27,796 nt of DNA, from positions 1 to 27,796 of the IMG/VR virus record IMGVR_UViG_3300037091_000192. The stretch is one strand, 5' to 3'. A program made the position numbers and the translations under genes. The DNA is from a virus. Positions 7,038 through 13,746 of this stretch are shown piece by piece; positions within the stretch are counted from its first letter, which is position 1; each line of letters begins with the position of its first letter. The notes beneath the pieces were generated by a model that did not search any database, was not told the DNA's origin, and saw only the letters and a program-made list of their open reading frames with translations.

Positions 7038-8393
7038 CTTTATATTCCCTCCTATTGTATTTTCATTCATTAATTTGGAAAGCTTCTCCAATCCCTCTTT
7101 TTCTATATATGCAACCAAGTTGTTTCCATAAGATTTTTCATCTGTTATATAACTTTCATACTTTTTAAGATCTTCAGCATTCCAAATTTTACTCAATACA
7201 ACTCTCATAATTGGTTTGCTTTCTTTTAGTATTAAATAATAACTTTGTTTGGTATCTGCTTTCTTAATGAAAACAGATTTATAAACACCTTCTTTCTTCT
7301 CTTCAACCTTGGTTTCAATTGTAGCTGTCATTGTAGCGGTTGCAGTAGCAACCACTATTGAAGATTTTATCTCAACACAAGCCTCACATATTGTAGCAGA
7401 AACAGTAGCTGTTGTAGAAGCAGTAATTTGAGTCATTTCAACAGCTACTGGCGTTTCTGCTTTTTCAGTAATATCTACTGATTTTGGTTTAAAATAATCT
7501 GCTAGTTTTATATACTCAAATCCAGATATTTTTCTAAGGGCTTCATCTACAACACTCTCTGTTTTGGGTTTTTCACAAACACATGCTTGCACTTTCTTTT
7601 TATTCTCTGGAGTCAAAGAAGCAATTAACTCATTCAATTGTGCCAATATATCAGTCTGCTTAGCAGTGTCTATTGCACTTGTTGTAGTTAATCTATCTTT
7701 TAATTCAGATATAATAGAAAGAACTTTAGCATCATTGTCTGCAGGTATATTAACAACCCCCAATCCTGTAAAAGTTATTCCTCTGTTTATTGAATAACAT
7801 TTTATTTTAACTCCGCCTATTTCTGATTCCTTATTTAATCCACCAATAAAATGCTCACACTTTTTATCTAGTTCATTATGAATGACATTACCACAAATTG
7901 AACAGTCACTTGAGGCAACAGAAGCTTCCATACTAACACAATCTAATATTCCAGTTTCTATTTGTCTGGCTATTTGTGGTTCTGCTTTCTTATCTACCTT
8001 ACAAAGTCCTTCAACATATATTTCATCTATATCATTATTTTTTTCTTCAACCATATAAACATCTATTATCTTGCCTATAAGCCTATCAGTTTGATGGTTT
8101 AGATCAACATGCCTACCTGTAAATGATGCATAAGACTTTAAAACTTCATCATGGGGGAATACATCTCCATTACCATTAGCACAAAATCCTTTTATGTTTG
8201 CCTCTACTATGGGTCTCTCTGTTGATAAATTTGGGCAAGCATGCAAAAACTTGGCACGAAAGTATAAAAATTCATCACTCTTATTTTCAATAGATTTTTC
8301 ATTTGCATATTTTTCTATAGTAGTGCCTCTAGCAACTTGGCTGAAACTTCCATGAGCTGAAATTTTAGCTAACATACCAAACTTATTAATCAT
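5904..8393 (-). CDS. Prohead protease fused to scaffold protein
   Basis: An 829-residue protein; ATG at 8393 lies 7 bases after GGAGGT. Residues about 45 to 225 form a capsid maturation protease of the serine type: RPIVEANIKGF, then GRHVDLNHQTDRLIGKIID with candidate catalytic His100, and ILDCVSMEASV with candidate Ser154. A zinc-knuckle-like set C164/C167/C179/H181 (CSICGN ... CEHF) follows, as in the large-phage branch of these proteases, and the block ends with VVNIPAD. The rest is scaffold-like: a Thr/Ala tract near 325-370, Lys/Glu linkers, and a coiled coil at about 638-718 with repeated KEAKEKKEKEE. The C-terminus ends WLENLKWS. The protease should cut scaffold and other head proteins. 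A second start inside the gene probably makes scaffold alone. The partner genes (portal, capsid) flank it. Confidence 0.8.
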   Translation of the reverse strand: MINKFGMLAKISAHGSFSQVARGTTIEKYANEKSIENKSDEFLYFRAKFLHACPNLSTERPIVEANIKGFCANGNGDVFPHDEVLKSYASFTGRHVDLNHQTDRLIGKIIDVYMVEEKNNDIDEIYVEGLCKVDKKAEPQIARQIETGILDCVSMEASVASSDCSICGNVIHNELDKKCEHFIGGLNKESEIGGVKIKCYSINRGITFTGLGVVNIPADNDAKVLSIISELKDRLTTTSAIDTAKQTDILAQLNELIASLTPENKKKVQACVCEKPKTESVVDEALRKISGFEYIKLADYFKPKSVDITEKAETPVAVEMTQITASTTATVSATICEACVEIKSSIVVATATATMTATIETKVEEKKEGVYKSVFIKKADTKQSYYLILKESKPIMRVVLSKIWNAEDLKKYESYITDEKSYGNNLVAYIEKEGLEKLSKLMNENTIGGNIKMEIKKEVSIDEKIAVIKKAMNFADDYIEKLKVMAAKCPNCFNRVYDKISKKEVKADVVKDIKTVKEEVKIADVKKDSSAFDLQDPIIIGDGYLGTKDKDTKELIIKDKAGKEVDRFPDAFGDDIAVIIKFFRTLYKLDKKPEDEVGLPKVNPTEDKGPKIEETPSEQTKEEKPLAEVETVPASKKVELVVKSEKTPEEIKKEKIEEKKEIKEEKKEDKEKADKEAKEKKEKEEKEAKEKKEKEEKEAKEKAEKEKKAALEAEEKIKKALEVKNEKISKLIELMANKGLIEADPKDLEYFQKEGFNILDCRKSALKKAVETQKATLLKMDDSSIEAFAKSIGLIKKASIAIDSSLSSIIMNMKVETSKDGWLENLKWS
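7047..7055 (-). promoter_or_regulatory. Internal Shine-Dalgarno for nested scaffold
   Basis: Minus-strand ATAGGAGGG ends 9 bases before the in-frame ATG at 7037. It matches the leaders of genuine starts in this operon (ATAGGAGG before the starts at 5171, 5750, 13166 and 19809), which is why I treat it as a real initiation site. Confidence 0.6.
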
Positions 8394-8408
8394 AATTTAA
8401 ACCTCCAA

Positions 8409-9176
8409 TTATTTAGTATTTTCTATATTAATTCTAGAAATCATTAATTTAGTAAAATACTCTTCCCAATACTTTCTATTAAAGTTTGCTTTGGCATTGC
8501 ATGCATGACACAGTGTTATTAAATTAACTTCACTACAATTCTTTTTATTATAATCTAAATGATGAATACACAAATTTATACCATATTTCATTTGATGTTC
8601 TATTTCAGTTATGCCACAATCTTCCCCTTGGCAGGTGTATTCATCTCTTTTTCTAATAAACTCCTTTAATTCTTTTGTAAACTCAACACCATATTCACTT
8701 AATTCCCCAGATATTCCAGTACCACCTCTCATTATACTCATTTCTTTTTTATAGTTAGAATTTCCCCATGTTTGTGTAGAAGACTTACTATAATTTTTTT
8801 TAGCATTAACAGTATTACAACCCAATCTATGCTTTTCCCTTTTTATTGGATCACCATATCGTCTCTTTTGTGCATTACTTTTACCAATATTTAAATGTTC
8901 CCTACAACAATATTTTTTAACACCTTTATTATAATTATTTATATAATTATCCACTAATACATTACAATCTATTATTGGGCACTTGATTAAAATATGCTTA
9001 TCTTTTTTAAACAATCTCTTGGATAAAATTTTTCCCTTGCCAATTTTTGCATGTTCCTTGCAACAATATTTTAATATTCCCCCTGCATGTCTTTTTTTGT
9101 TATTATCAACCATAACATTACAATTTTCTAGGGGACACTTTACAAATATATGTTTGCATTCAATCCTTAAAGCCAC
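8409..9176 (-). CDS. Free-standing HNH endonuclease with two zinc-finger repeats
   Basis: A 255-residue protein starting with GTG at 9176, supported by AAGGAG 9 bases upstream. Residues 1 to 105 contain two copies of one unit: HIFVKCPLENCNVMVDNN ... KYCCKEHAKIGK and HILIKCPIIDCNVLVDNY ... KYCCREHLNIGK. Each has CPxxxC and CCxEH, so each probably binds zinc and DNA. The C-terminal third is an HNH nuclease: YTCQGEDCG, then NLCIHHLDYNKKNC (HH pair) and LITLCHACNAKANFN, with two CxxC-like pairs holding structural zinc. Such free-standing homing endonucleases cleave phage DNA lacking them and spread their own gene. It sits between the 74-aa gene and the protease gene, in the same segment as an intein-loaded portal gene. 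Family assignment is firm; its target is unknown. Confidence 0.88.
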   Translation of the reverse strand: MALRIECKHIFVKCPLENCNVMVDNNKKRHAGGILKYCCKEHAKIGKGKILSKRLFKKDKHILIKCPIIDCNVLVDNYINNYNKGVKKYCCREHLNIGKSNAQKRRYGDPIKREKHRLGCNTVNAKKNYSKSSTQTWGNSNYKKEMSIMRGGTGISGELSEYGVEFTKELKEFIRKRDEYTCQGEDCGITEIEHQMKYGINLCIHHLDYNKKNCSEVNLITLCHACNAKANFNRKYWEEYFTKLMISRINIENTK

Positions 9177-9182
9177 AGGTTT

Positions 9183-9407
9183 TTACTCCTTTATAATTCC
9201 CCTACTTTTAAAATCTGTTATAATATAGGTTTCTAATTCATTGACATAATCTTTCATGTGTCTGGAAAATTGTTCCATTGATCTATCACTCATTTCACTT
9301 ATTCTTACTAAATCTAATGCCCTACCCATTGTGCGATGTAAACAACTATCTATCATTGCCTCAACATAATCCTTTATCTCTTTTTTCTTCTTAATCTCTT
9401 CAGCCAT
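9183..9407 (-). CDS. Small helical protein of unknown function
   Basis: A 74-residue protein, MAEEIKKKKEIKDYVEAMID and on. I set the start at 9407 because AAGGAG lies 5 to 6 bases upstream; the in-frame ATG at 9422 would make that site part of the coding sequence. It is charged and helical, with no cysteine pair or membrane segment, and contains ISEMSDRSMEQFSRHMKDYV. The leader carries a candidate intrinsic terminator and an alternative hairpin, so its expression may be attenuated. I recognise no family. It lies between the zinc-ribbon gene and the HNH gene, and could be a small assembly factor or simply a passenger. Confidence 0.6.
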   Translation of the reverse strand: MAEEIKKKKEIKDYVEAMIDSCLHRTMGRALDLVRISEMSDRSMEQFSRHMKDYVNELETYIITDFKSRGIIKE

Positions 9408-9425
9408 ATCTTCTCCTTTCATATC

Positions 9426-9476
9426 AAAAAAATAGGAACAAAAGCTTGTCATAGCAATTGTTCCTATAATTGGAAC
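9426..9476 (-). terminator. Candidate intrinsic terminator with competing hairpin (attenuator-like leader)
   Basis: On the minus strand, ATAGGAACAA (9467-9458) pairs with TTGTTCCTAT (9441-9432) over a 16-base loop, and the 3' arm runs into seven T's (9432-9426), the form of an intrinsic terminator with a GC-poor stem. Upstream, GTTCC (9476-9472) can pair instead with GGAAC (9464-9460), which would take away half of the terminator stem. This lies in the leader of the 74-aa gene, below a conserved promoter-like element. It may simply end upstream transcripts in part. Confidence 0.5.
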
Positions 9477-9494
9477 TAATCTTTAGTATATATA

Positions 9495-9520
9495 CTTATA
9501 GGATTTATAACAAGAAATTA
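9495..9520 (-). promoter_or_regulatory. Conserved promoter-like element, copy 1
   Basis: The minus strand reads TAATTTCTTG followed by TTATAAATCCTATAAG, overlapping the stop of the zinc-ribbon gene. The same sequence, with one base deleted and one changed, occurs at 27077-27101 upstream of the whole minus-strand operon. Two copies in the same orientation, each upstream of genes, suggest a promoter or activator site. TATAAAT recalls T4 late promoters, but no such polymerase factor is visible here. A TTGTTA and a TATACT 17 bases apart also overlap this copy as a sigma-70 alternative. Confidence 0.5.
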
Positions 9521-9772
9521 TCCTATTTTTATACAATTTAATGTATTACAAGATGGGCAGATTATCTCTATTTCCCCACTCTTTATTATAGTCTTTAATC
9601 CCCTATGCTTTAATGTAGCTGCACCCTCTATCTTCTTGGATAATAAATGTTTACAGTGAGAGCATTTACATAAATCATTCTTCTTCTCTATTTTATCCCA
9701 CATTATATCAAAATCCTTATTATTACTAGCTATTTCTGCTATCTTATGAGGGGATCCAGTCTTTTCTATCAT
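9518..9772 (-). CDS. Com-like zinc ribbon protein
   Basis: An 84-residue protein with ATG at 9772 and AGGGGG 8 bases upstream. The C-terminal half carries two CxxC knuckles, CKCSHCKHLL and IEIICPSCNTLNCIKI, separated by about 28 residues. The second knuckle with 'IxCPxCxTLN' matches the Com family of phage Mu-like zinc ribbon regulators, which bind mRNA or DNA; here the spacing between knuckles is longer than in Com. The N-terminus has KTGSPHKIAEIA, which echoes KIGSPEKIVIV in the 27-residue peptide encoded directly before it. Genes of this type are often found next to portal genes in phages. Zinc ribbon is clear; a regulatory role is an inference. Confidence 0.65.
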   Translation of the reverse strand: MIEKTGSPHKIAEIASNNKDFDIMWDKIEKKNDLCKCSHCKHLLSKKIEGAATLKHRGLKTIIKSGEIEIICPSCNTLNCIKIG

Positions 9773-9773
9773 A

Positions 9774-9857
9774 TTATTTACCCCCTTTCTTCTTGGTTTC
9801 CTTACCCGTCTTTACTATAACTATCTTTTCTGGTGATCCAATCTTTGATATAGGCAT
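9774..9857 (-). CDS. 27-residue basic peptide upstream of Com-like gene
   Basis: ATG at 9857 lies 4 bases after AAGGAGGT, and 27 codons follow to TAA at 9774. The peptide starts MPISKIGSPEKIVIVKTGKE and ends in a Lys/Gly-rich tail. Its GSPEKI segment resembles GSPHKI at the start of the next product, and the next ATG comes 1 base after its stop, so the two are likely translated together. It could be a real small protein or a leader peptide; it could also be the remnant of a duplicated zinc-ribbon gene. The near-ideal ribosome binding site is the main support. Confidence 0.55.
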   Translation of the reverse strand: MPISKIGSPEKIVIVKTGKETKKKGGK

Positions 9858-9886
9858 ACTAACCTCCTTATATATCTAATTAAAAT

Positions 9887-9915
9887 ATTATATATTTAAC
9901 ATATATTAAGTACAA
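9887..9915 (-). promoter_or_regulatory. Candidate sigma-70 promoter after portal gene
   Basis: The minus strand carries TTGTAC (9915-9910), 17 bases, then a perfect TATAAT (9892-9887) in the 72-base AT-rich gap between portal and the 27-aa gene. The -35 box matches consensus at only three positions, and such AT-rich DNA gives chance TATAAT boxes. It would drive the small zinc-ribbon genes separately from the portal gene. Confidence 0.4.
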
Positions 9916-9929
9916 AAACCATATATCAC

Positions 9930-12900
9930 CTATACTGCTGGTGTAGGTGCTGGTGTTTCTGCTACAGGTGTTTCAGCAACTGGTGCTGTTTCTGCACCAG
10001 GTAAAGGAGTTTCTGGTTTAATTGTTTCTTCTTCCCCAGGACCAAGCACAACTGGACTAGGTCTTCCCCCACCACCACCTGCATTATCATTTTTAATAAA
10101 CTCTTTAGGTATTCTATCATTCTTATCAAATACTGTCCCTGCTTCCTTTTCTAACTTACTTCTTTCTGTTGCATAATCTAAACTGGGAAATTTAGTAAAA
10201 AGTGTCTCTGTGCTTACATACCCTTTCTCATGCATATCTATATAAAGCTTTCTCTCTTCTGCCTCTTCTTCAATATCAAGAGATTTATACCAAGTTATCT
10301 GTGGAAGCACTAATACCTTTTCTTTACCCTTTTGATAATAAAATTTATTATCTAATGCTATAGGCCTGTAAAATTTATTTATCATCCAGCTTTCATAAAG
10401 ATCCCTTTTGGTCTTTGCCATCATTGTAAAGTTCTGTAGGGACATTGACTTTAAATTACTATTACCTGTTAAAATAAATTTGCCGTTTCTTTCTACCATG
10501 AAAATATGATTGGGAACCTCTGCACACCATACAATACCCTTGTAATAAAATGGAGATATTACATTGGATATTGATTTACTATCCAAACAATGTATACCAT
10601 TTAAATTTTGATCTGAATCAGAAAAATAAACAAGGTATATTCCTTTATCATTTTTATCCTTTAATGTTGGCATATAACCCAATTTAAAACATATTTCACA
10701 AATATCTTCTGCCAATTGTTTGGATGTTGTAATATAAGTATAATAAATTTTATCTGTTTCTGCTTTTCTAGTGGCAACTCTTTCATTGCCATCTCCCTTG
10801 ATTAATGCATCTAATATTAATTTTAAATATTTTGGTTCTGCATTTTTCATCCATACAGGTATATGTTTAACAAAAGAATTTTGCCCAGCCTCACTAATAA
10901 CAAACTGGGTTAAATCTTTATTGCACCAAACAAAACTTTTTTGTGGTGCAACAAGTTTATTTGTTTTTTTAGAAATATATTTACATTGATATGAATATTT
11001 ACCATGTTTAAATGGTAAAGCATCACATACTGCTTCTATGTCTTTTATACAATCACTACCTATAGACTGACCTATTCCCAATCTCCATGCCTTTTTGCGT
11101 TCTTTATTGGAGATAGTGCCATCTTTCCTCTTATACCCATTCTTAACATTGTATCCATTACCCCATCCTTCACTAATCCAATATCCCATAAATTTAAACC
11201 AATCTTCCATCTTTACTTGTTCATTAGCAACAGTTATAAATTCCCTCTGCTGTTCTCCAATCCATTTTCCACCAACTCTCATTTGTGATCTAGATTGTAC
11301 ATCTTTGGCTTCTACAAATCCCCATTCACCTTTATATCTTTGTTTTGCCCAACACCTATGATTGGGAGTAACCATTAAATCAACACTGTTAGTATTAAAA
11401 TGAATCAAATGCCCTTCATAATCAAATTTAAAAATATTGGTGGGTTTATGATATTCATATTCTTCTGTTTCTGGATTAAATGTCATCACTTCATCTTCCA
11501 TTGTCAACTCACCATGAAACTTCAAACCAGACTTTGTTACAATTCTAGATTTGTCATCCAGACAGAAACTTGGTCCATCACCCGTGATTAAATTTTTGTT
11601 GACTCCAAGTCCAACCATTATCTGATCCTGTAAATAATCATAATCTTCTTTCACTGGTAAGAGCTTACCTGTTACACCAAGTGCCTCATATTTTATATAA
11701 GGAGGAAAGACCATACTGAAGGGAGGCGATTGTATAGCCTGATTAATCATATCCCTTATACTATCTAATTGATCTGGTGTAGGTAAAATATTATTTGCTA
11801 TATCTCCAACTGTCCAAAGTTCTACTGGCATGTGATATCTATCTGCTGCTGCTACTTGTGCAAGACGTATCTTGTCCTGGTAAACAAGGCTATTTTTAAC
11901 AAATATACCAGACATATTAGAAGTTAATATTGCAAAATTATGATATGGTTTTGAATTAATCAAATCATAAACATCTTCTCTTTCAGCGAGAAACTCTGCT
12001 TTTTTAACTTTATGATTAATTAAAACCAACTCTTTAAGATCACATATTATGTCATCCTTATCTTTGCATATATCTTTATATAAAGGCATTAAGGATTCAT
12101 TTTCTAATAAATCTTTGGCTTCACAGTAATTGCCATCTCTCAACATTATCTTGTGATCTGGTGTACATTTAAAACTACTATCATCATCCAATGTAATCTT
12201 AACCATTTCCCTATTAACATCATTTAACATTACCTCTTCTACTAATCCAGATGCTATGTTTTGTGTTTCTGGATTTATAGAATATACATAAATATTTTTT
12301 GCTTTTTCTTCATATAACTGTTTAATAGATTTATTCTTTCCATTTAATAAAGGAATAATAGTATCTCCACTTAAACATTTGAAGCAACATTGTATTGGCG
12401 CTGTCCCCCTTGTTGCAGATGGATCAGTTATTCTGGCAATCTGTGAAACATTATTATTATCCAATGGTATATTTTTATTAGCTTTAATTGCAGTGATAAC
12501 TTCTTGAGGAACTCCTTTTTGTAAAAGTTCATTCTCATCCATCTTACCAACTATTTTCTTCATCTCTTCTGTGGCCACTAATGCAAAAGTTATTTTACCA
12601 TCTCCAAATAAAGCTGATTCTATTTCAACTAATTCTGGCTCTAAAAGTATTCCATTCTTCCACCTCATTGAGCCGGACCATGGACCCTCTGAAATCTTTT
12701 CTTTATTTAGGAAATGTAATGCTTCACCAAATTTTTCATAAGATAAAGAACTTTGTAGTATATAATAAAACAAATCAAAATTTTCATTGAAAGACATTTC
12801 TTTATAAAACTCAGTAACTGAATCATCTTGAGAATTTAATTCAAATCTGGAGAAAGGATAGTAAGCCCTAAGTAGCAAAATATTTTGGATAAAAGGTTCT

Positions 12901-13166
12901 AAATTAAAGAAAATCCTTACCCATTTTAAAATTTCTTGCCTTGACTTTGGAAGTAACCAGCTGTCACTTGTCATCTCTGGAGAATACCAAAATGATTGTG
13001 CCTGTGTTACATTGGCTGCAGATGCTTCTTTTATTATATCTTCACCTTTAGCCACAACACCACCATCTTTCTTCATATTCCCAAACCGATAAGCCGAGTT
13101 AAGGGTGTGTCGACCTGTCATTGCAATTATATCGGATTCTGACAAATTCTCTTTATTTTCGGACAT
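9930..13166 (-). CDS. Portal protein precursor with two inteins
   Basis: A 1078-residue precursor; ATG at 13166 follows AGGAGG. Removing the two inteins (residues 264-425 and 535-902) leaves a 548-residue portal, a normal size. Portal features in the exteins are LKWVRIFFNLEPFIQNILLL near 79-98, the core CCFK joined to SLVYQDKIRLAQVAAADRYH, QAIQSPPFSMVFPPYI, and GVNKNLITGDGPSF joined to SNLKSMSLQNFT, followed by YESWMINKFYRPIA. This agrees with the portal pattern 'DKlRqAQ...ADR' and 'G...lltG.g..y.N', so both inteins sit in conserved motifs. The C-terminus is Gly, then Pro/Ala/Thr/Glu-rich (VAETPVAETPAPTPAV) and disordered. The dodecameric portal docks TerL and the neck. It lies downstream of terL, with two small genes between them. 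Confidence 0.88.
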   Translation of the reverse strand: MSENKENLSESDIIAMTGRHTLNSAYRFGNMKKDGGVVAKGEDIIKEASAANVTQAQSFWYSPEMTSDSWLLPKSRQEILKWVRIFFNLEPFIQNILLLRAYYPFSRFELNSQDDSVTEFYKEMSFNENFDLFYYILQSSLSYEKFGEALHFLNKEKISEGPWSGSMRWKNGILLEPELVEIESALFGDGKITFALVATEEMKKIVGKMDENELLQKGVPQEVITAIKANKNIPLDNNNVSQIARITDPSATRGTAPIQCCFKCLSGDTIIPLLNGKNKSIKQLYEEKAKNIYVYSINPETQNIASGLVEEVMLNDVNREMVKITLDDDSSFKCTPDHKIMLRDGNYCEAKDLLENESLMPLYKDICKDKDDIICDLKELVLINHKVKKAEFLAEREDVYDLINSKPYHNFAILTSNMSGIFVKNSLVYQDKIRLAQVAAADRYHMPVELWTVGDIANNILPTPDQLDSIRDMINQAIQSPPFSMVFPPYIKYEALGVTGKLLPVKEDYDYLQDQIMVGLGVNKNLITGDGPSFCLDDKSRIVTKSGLKFHGELTMEDEVMTFNPETEEYEYHKPTNIFKFDYEGHLIHFNTNSVDLMVTPNHRCWAKQRYKGEWGFVEAKDVQSRSQMRVGGKWIGEQQREFITVANEQVKMEDWFKFMGYWISEGWGNGYNVKNGYKRKDGTISNKERKKAWRLGIGQSIGSDCIKDIEAVCDALPFKHGKYSYQCKYISKKTNKLVAPQKSFVWCNKDLTQFVISEAGQNSFVKHIPVWMKNAEPKYLKLILDALIKGDGNERVATRKAETDKIYYTYITTSKQLAEDICEICFKLGYMPTLKDKNDKGIYLVYFSDSDQNLNGIHCLDSKSISNVISPFYYKGIVWCAEVPNHIFMVERNGKFILTGNSNLKSMSLQNFTMMAKTKRDLYESWMINKFYRPIALDNKFYYQKGKEKVLVLPQITWYKSLDIEEEAEERKLYIDMHEKGYVSTETLFTKFPSLDYATERSKLEKEAGTVFDKNDRIPKEFIKNDNAGGGGGRPSPVVLGPGEEETIKPETPLPGAETAPVAETPVAETPAPTPAV
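10461..11564 (-). mobile_element. Portal intein 2, 368 residues, with LAGLIDADG endonuclease
   Basis: The intein starts at Cys535 (CLDDKSRIVTKSG) and ends at Asn902, with Ser903 as the +1 residue. Splicing blocks visible: block A at the start, block B VTPNHRCW with Thr600 and His603, and block F/G VWCAEVPNHIFMVERNGKF ending LTGN-S. The usual penultimate His is a Gly, a variant known in several phage inteins. Between the blocks lie two LAGLIDADG-type helices, FMGYWISEGWG (659-669) and LILDALIKGDG (783-793), so it probably encodes an active homing endonuclease. The insertion falls in the conserved portal motif around 'TGDGPSF/SNLKS'. Boundaries are seen directly; activity is inferred. Confidence 0.88.
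11892..12377 (-). mobile_element. Portal intein 1, 162-residue mini-intein
   Basis: It begins at Cys264 (CLSGDTIIPLLNG), has block B FKCTPDHKIML with Thr335 and His338, block F VYDLINSKPYHNF with His409, and ends IFVKN-S with Asn425 and +1 Ser426. There is no room or motif for a homing endonuclease, so it is a mini-intein that spreads only in trans or by descent. The penultimate residue, usually His, is Lys424, which may slow Asn cyclisation. Excision restores CCFK-SLVYQDKIR, a good portal motif. The two inteins are different in sequence and not copies of each other. Confidence 0.85.
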
Positions 13167-13180
13167 ATTATTTCCTCCTA

Positions 13181-13198
13181 TTTGAAATTATTTTCAAA
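13181..13198 (-). other. Small hairpin just upstream of portal ribosome binding site
   Basis: TTTGAAA and TTTCAAA, 4 bases apart, form a 7-bp AT-rich stem directly before the AGGAGG of the portal gene. The stem is weak, and it could only modestly affect ribosome access. Confidence 0.3.
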
Positions 13199-13202
13199 AC
13201 TG

Positions 13203-13484
13203 TTATTGATTGCATGTTAAGTATACTCCATCAGTTATAGTAAAGTTATTATCACTTACACTAAAAGTACCACTTTTACATATCACAGTAGGATTTCCCC
13301 AAGGATCCACAGGTGTATGTATTGGTAATGATGGGAAATACTGTGGCTGTGGGTTAGCAGGTATGGTATCATAGTGGTAATGATATTCATACACCACCTT
13401 TTGATTCAATTTTAGTATTGCCATTTCTTGCTTCAACAATTCTATTTCCTTTTCTAACTCACAAATATCTTTTCTTTTTTTCAT
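13203..13484 (-). CDS. Small coiled-coil protein with Pro/Tyr-rich middle
   Basis: A 93-residue protein; ATG at 13484 lies behind AAGGAGG, inside the end of the preceding gene (26-base overlap in another frame). Residues 1 to 30 are a strong coiled coil (ICELEKEIELLKQEMAILKL). Then follows YEYHYHYDTIPANPQPQYFP and a beta-rich C-terminus (SGTFSVSDNNFTITDGVYL). It sits between TerL and portal. I recognise no family. A small structural or connector protein that oligomerises by its N-terminus is a guess. The overlap with the upstream gene suggests translational coupling. Confidence 0.6.
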   Translation of the reverse strand: MKKRKDICELEKEIELLKQEMAILKLNQKVVYEYHYHYDTIPANPQPQYFPSLPIHTPVDPWGNPTVICKSGTFSVSDNNFTITDGVYLTCNQ

Positions 13485-13743
13485 CTTTAACCTCCTTTTC
13501 TGTTAGACCATATCTCTCTTCTTGAGAAGCTTTGTAATTTTCTGAATTTAATATAGCTAGTGTTTGATTGTTTATATTATTTATAATATTATTAGCATCA
13601 GAGATAGCCATCTCCAAATATTCTTTATTTATCTTATTCTCAAAATCCCTTTTAGTAAGGGTTTTATAAAGTTTACTTATGCTGTCTTGAAATACCCCCA
13701 AAAATCCTTTATATTCGTCTAATTGCTTTAATATTGCTCTCAT
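13459..13743 (-). CDS. Small helical protein between terL and portal
   Basis: A 94-residue protein starting MRAILKQLDEYKGFLGVFQD, all helical, with a charged C-terminus (EKEVKDEKKKRYL). Its ATG at 13743 comes 3 bases after the terminase stop, with a GGGGAGA site inside the end of terL, so translation is probably coupled to TerL. No zinc site, helix-turn-helix or membrane segment can be made out. Its location could suggest a packaging accessory protein, but a small terminase would normally precede terL and have a DNA-binding domain, which I cannot see here. Confidence 0.6.
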   Translation of the reverse strand: MRAILKQLDEYKGFLGVFQDSISKLYKTLTKRDFENKINKEYLEMAISDANNIINNINNQTLAILNSENYKASQEERYGLTEKEVKDEKKKRYL

Positions 13744-13746
13744 GGC

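Noticed and set aside
9408-9452. Longer starts for the 74-aa protein
   Set aside because: The AAGGAG that serves the start at 9407 would lie inside the longer coding sequence, and the longer frame runs through the terminator stem.
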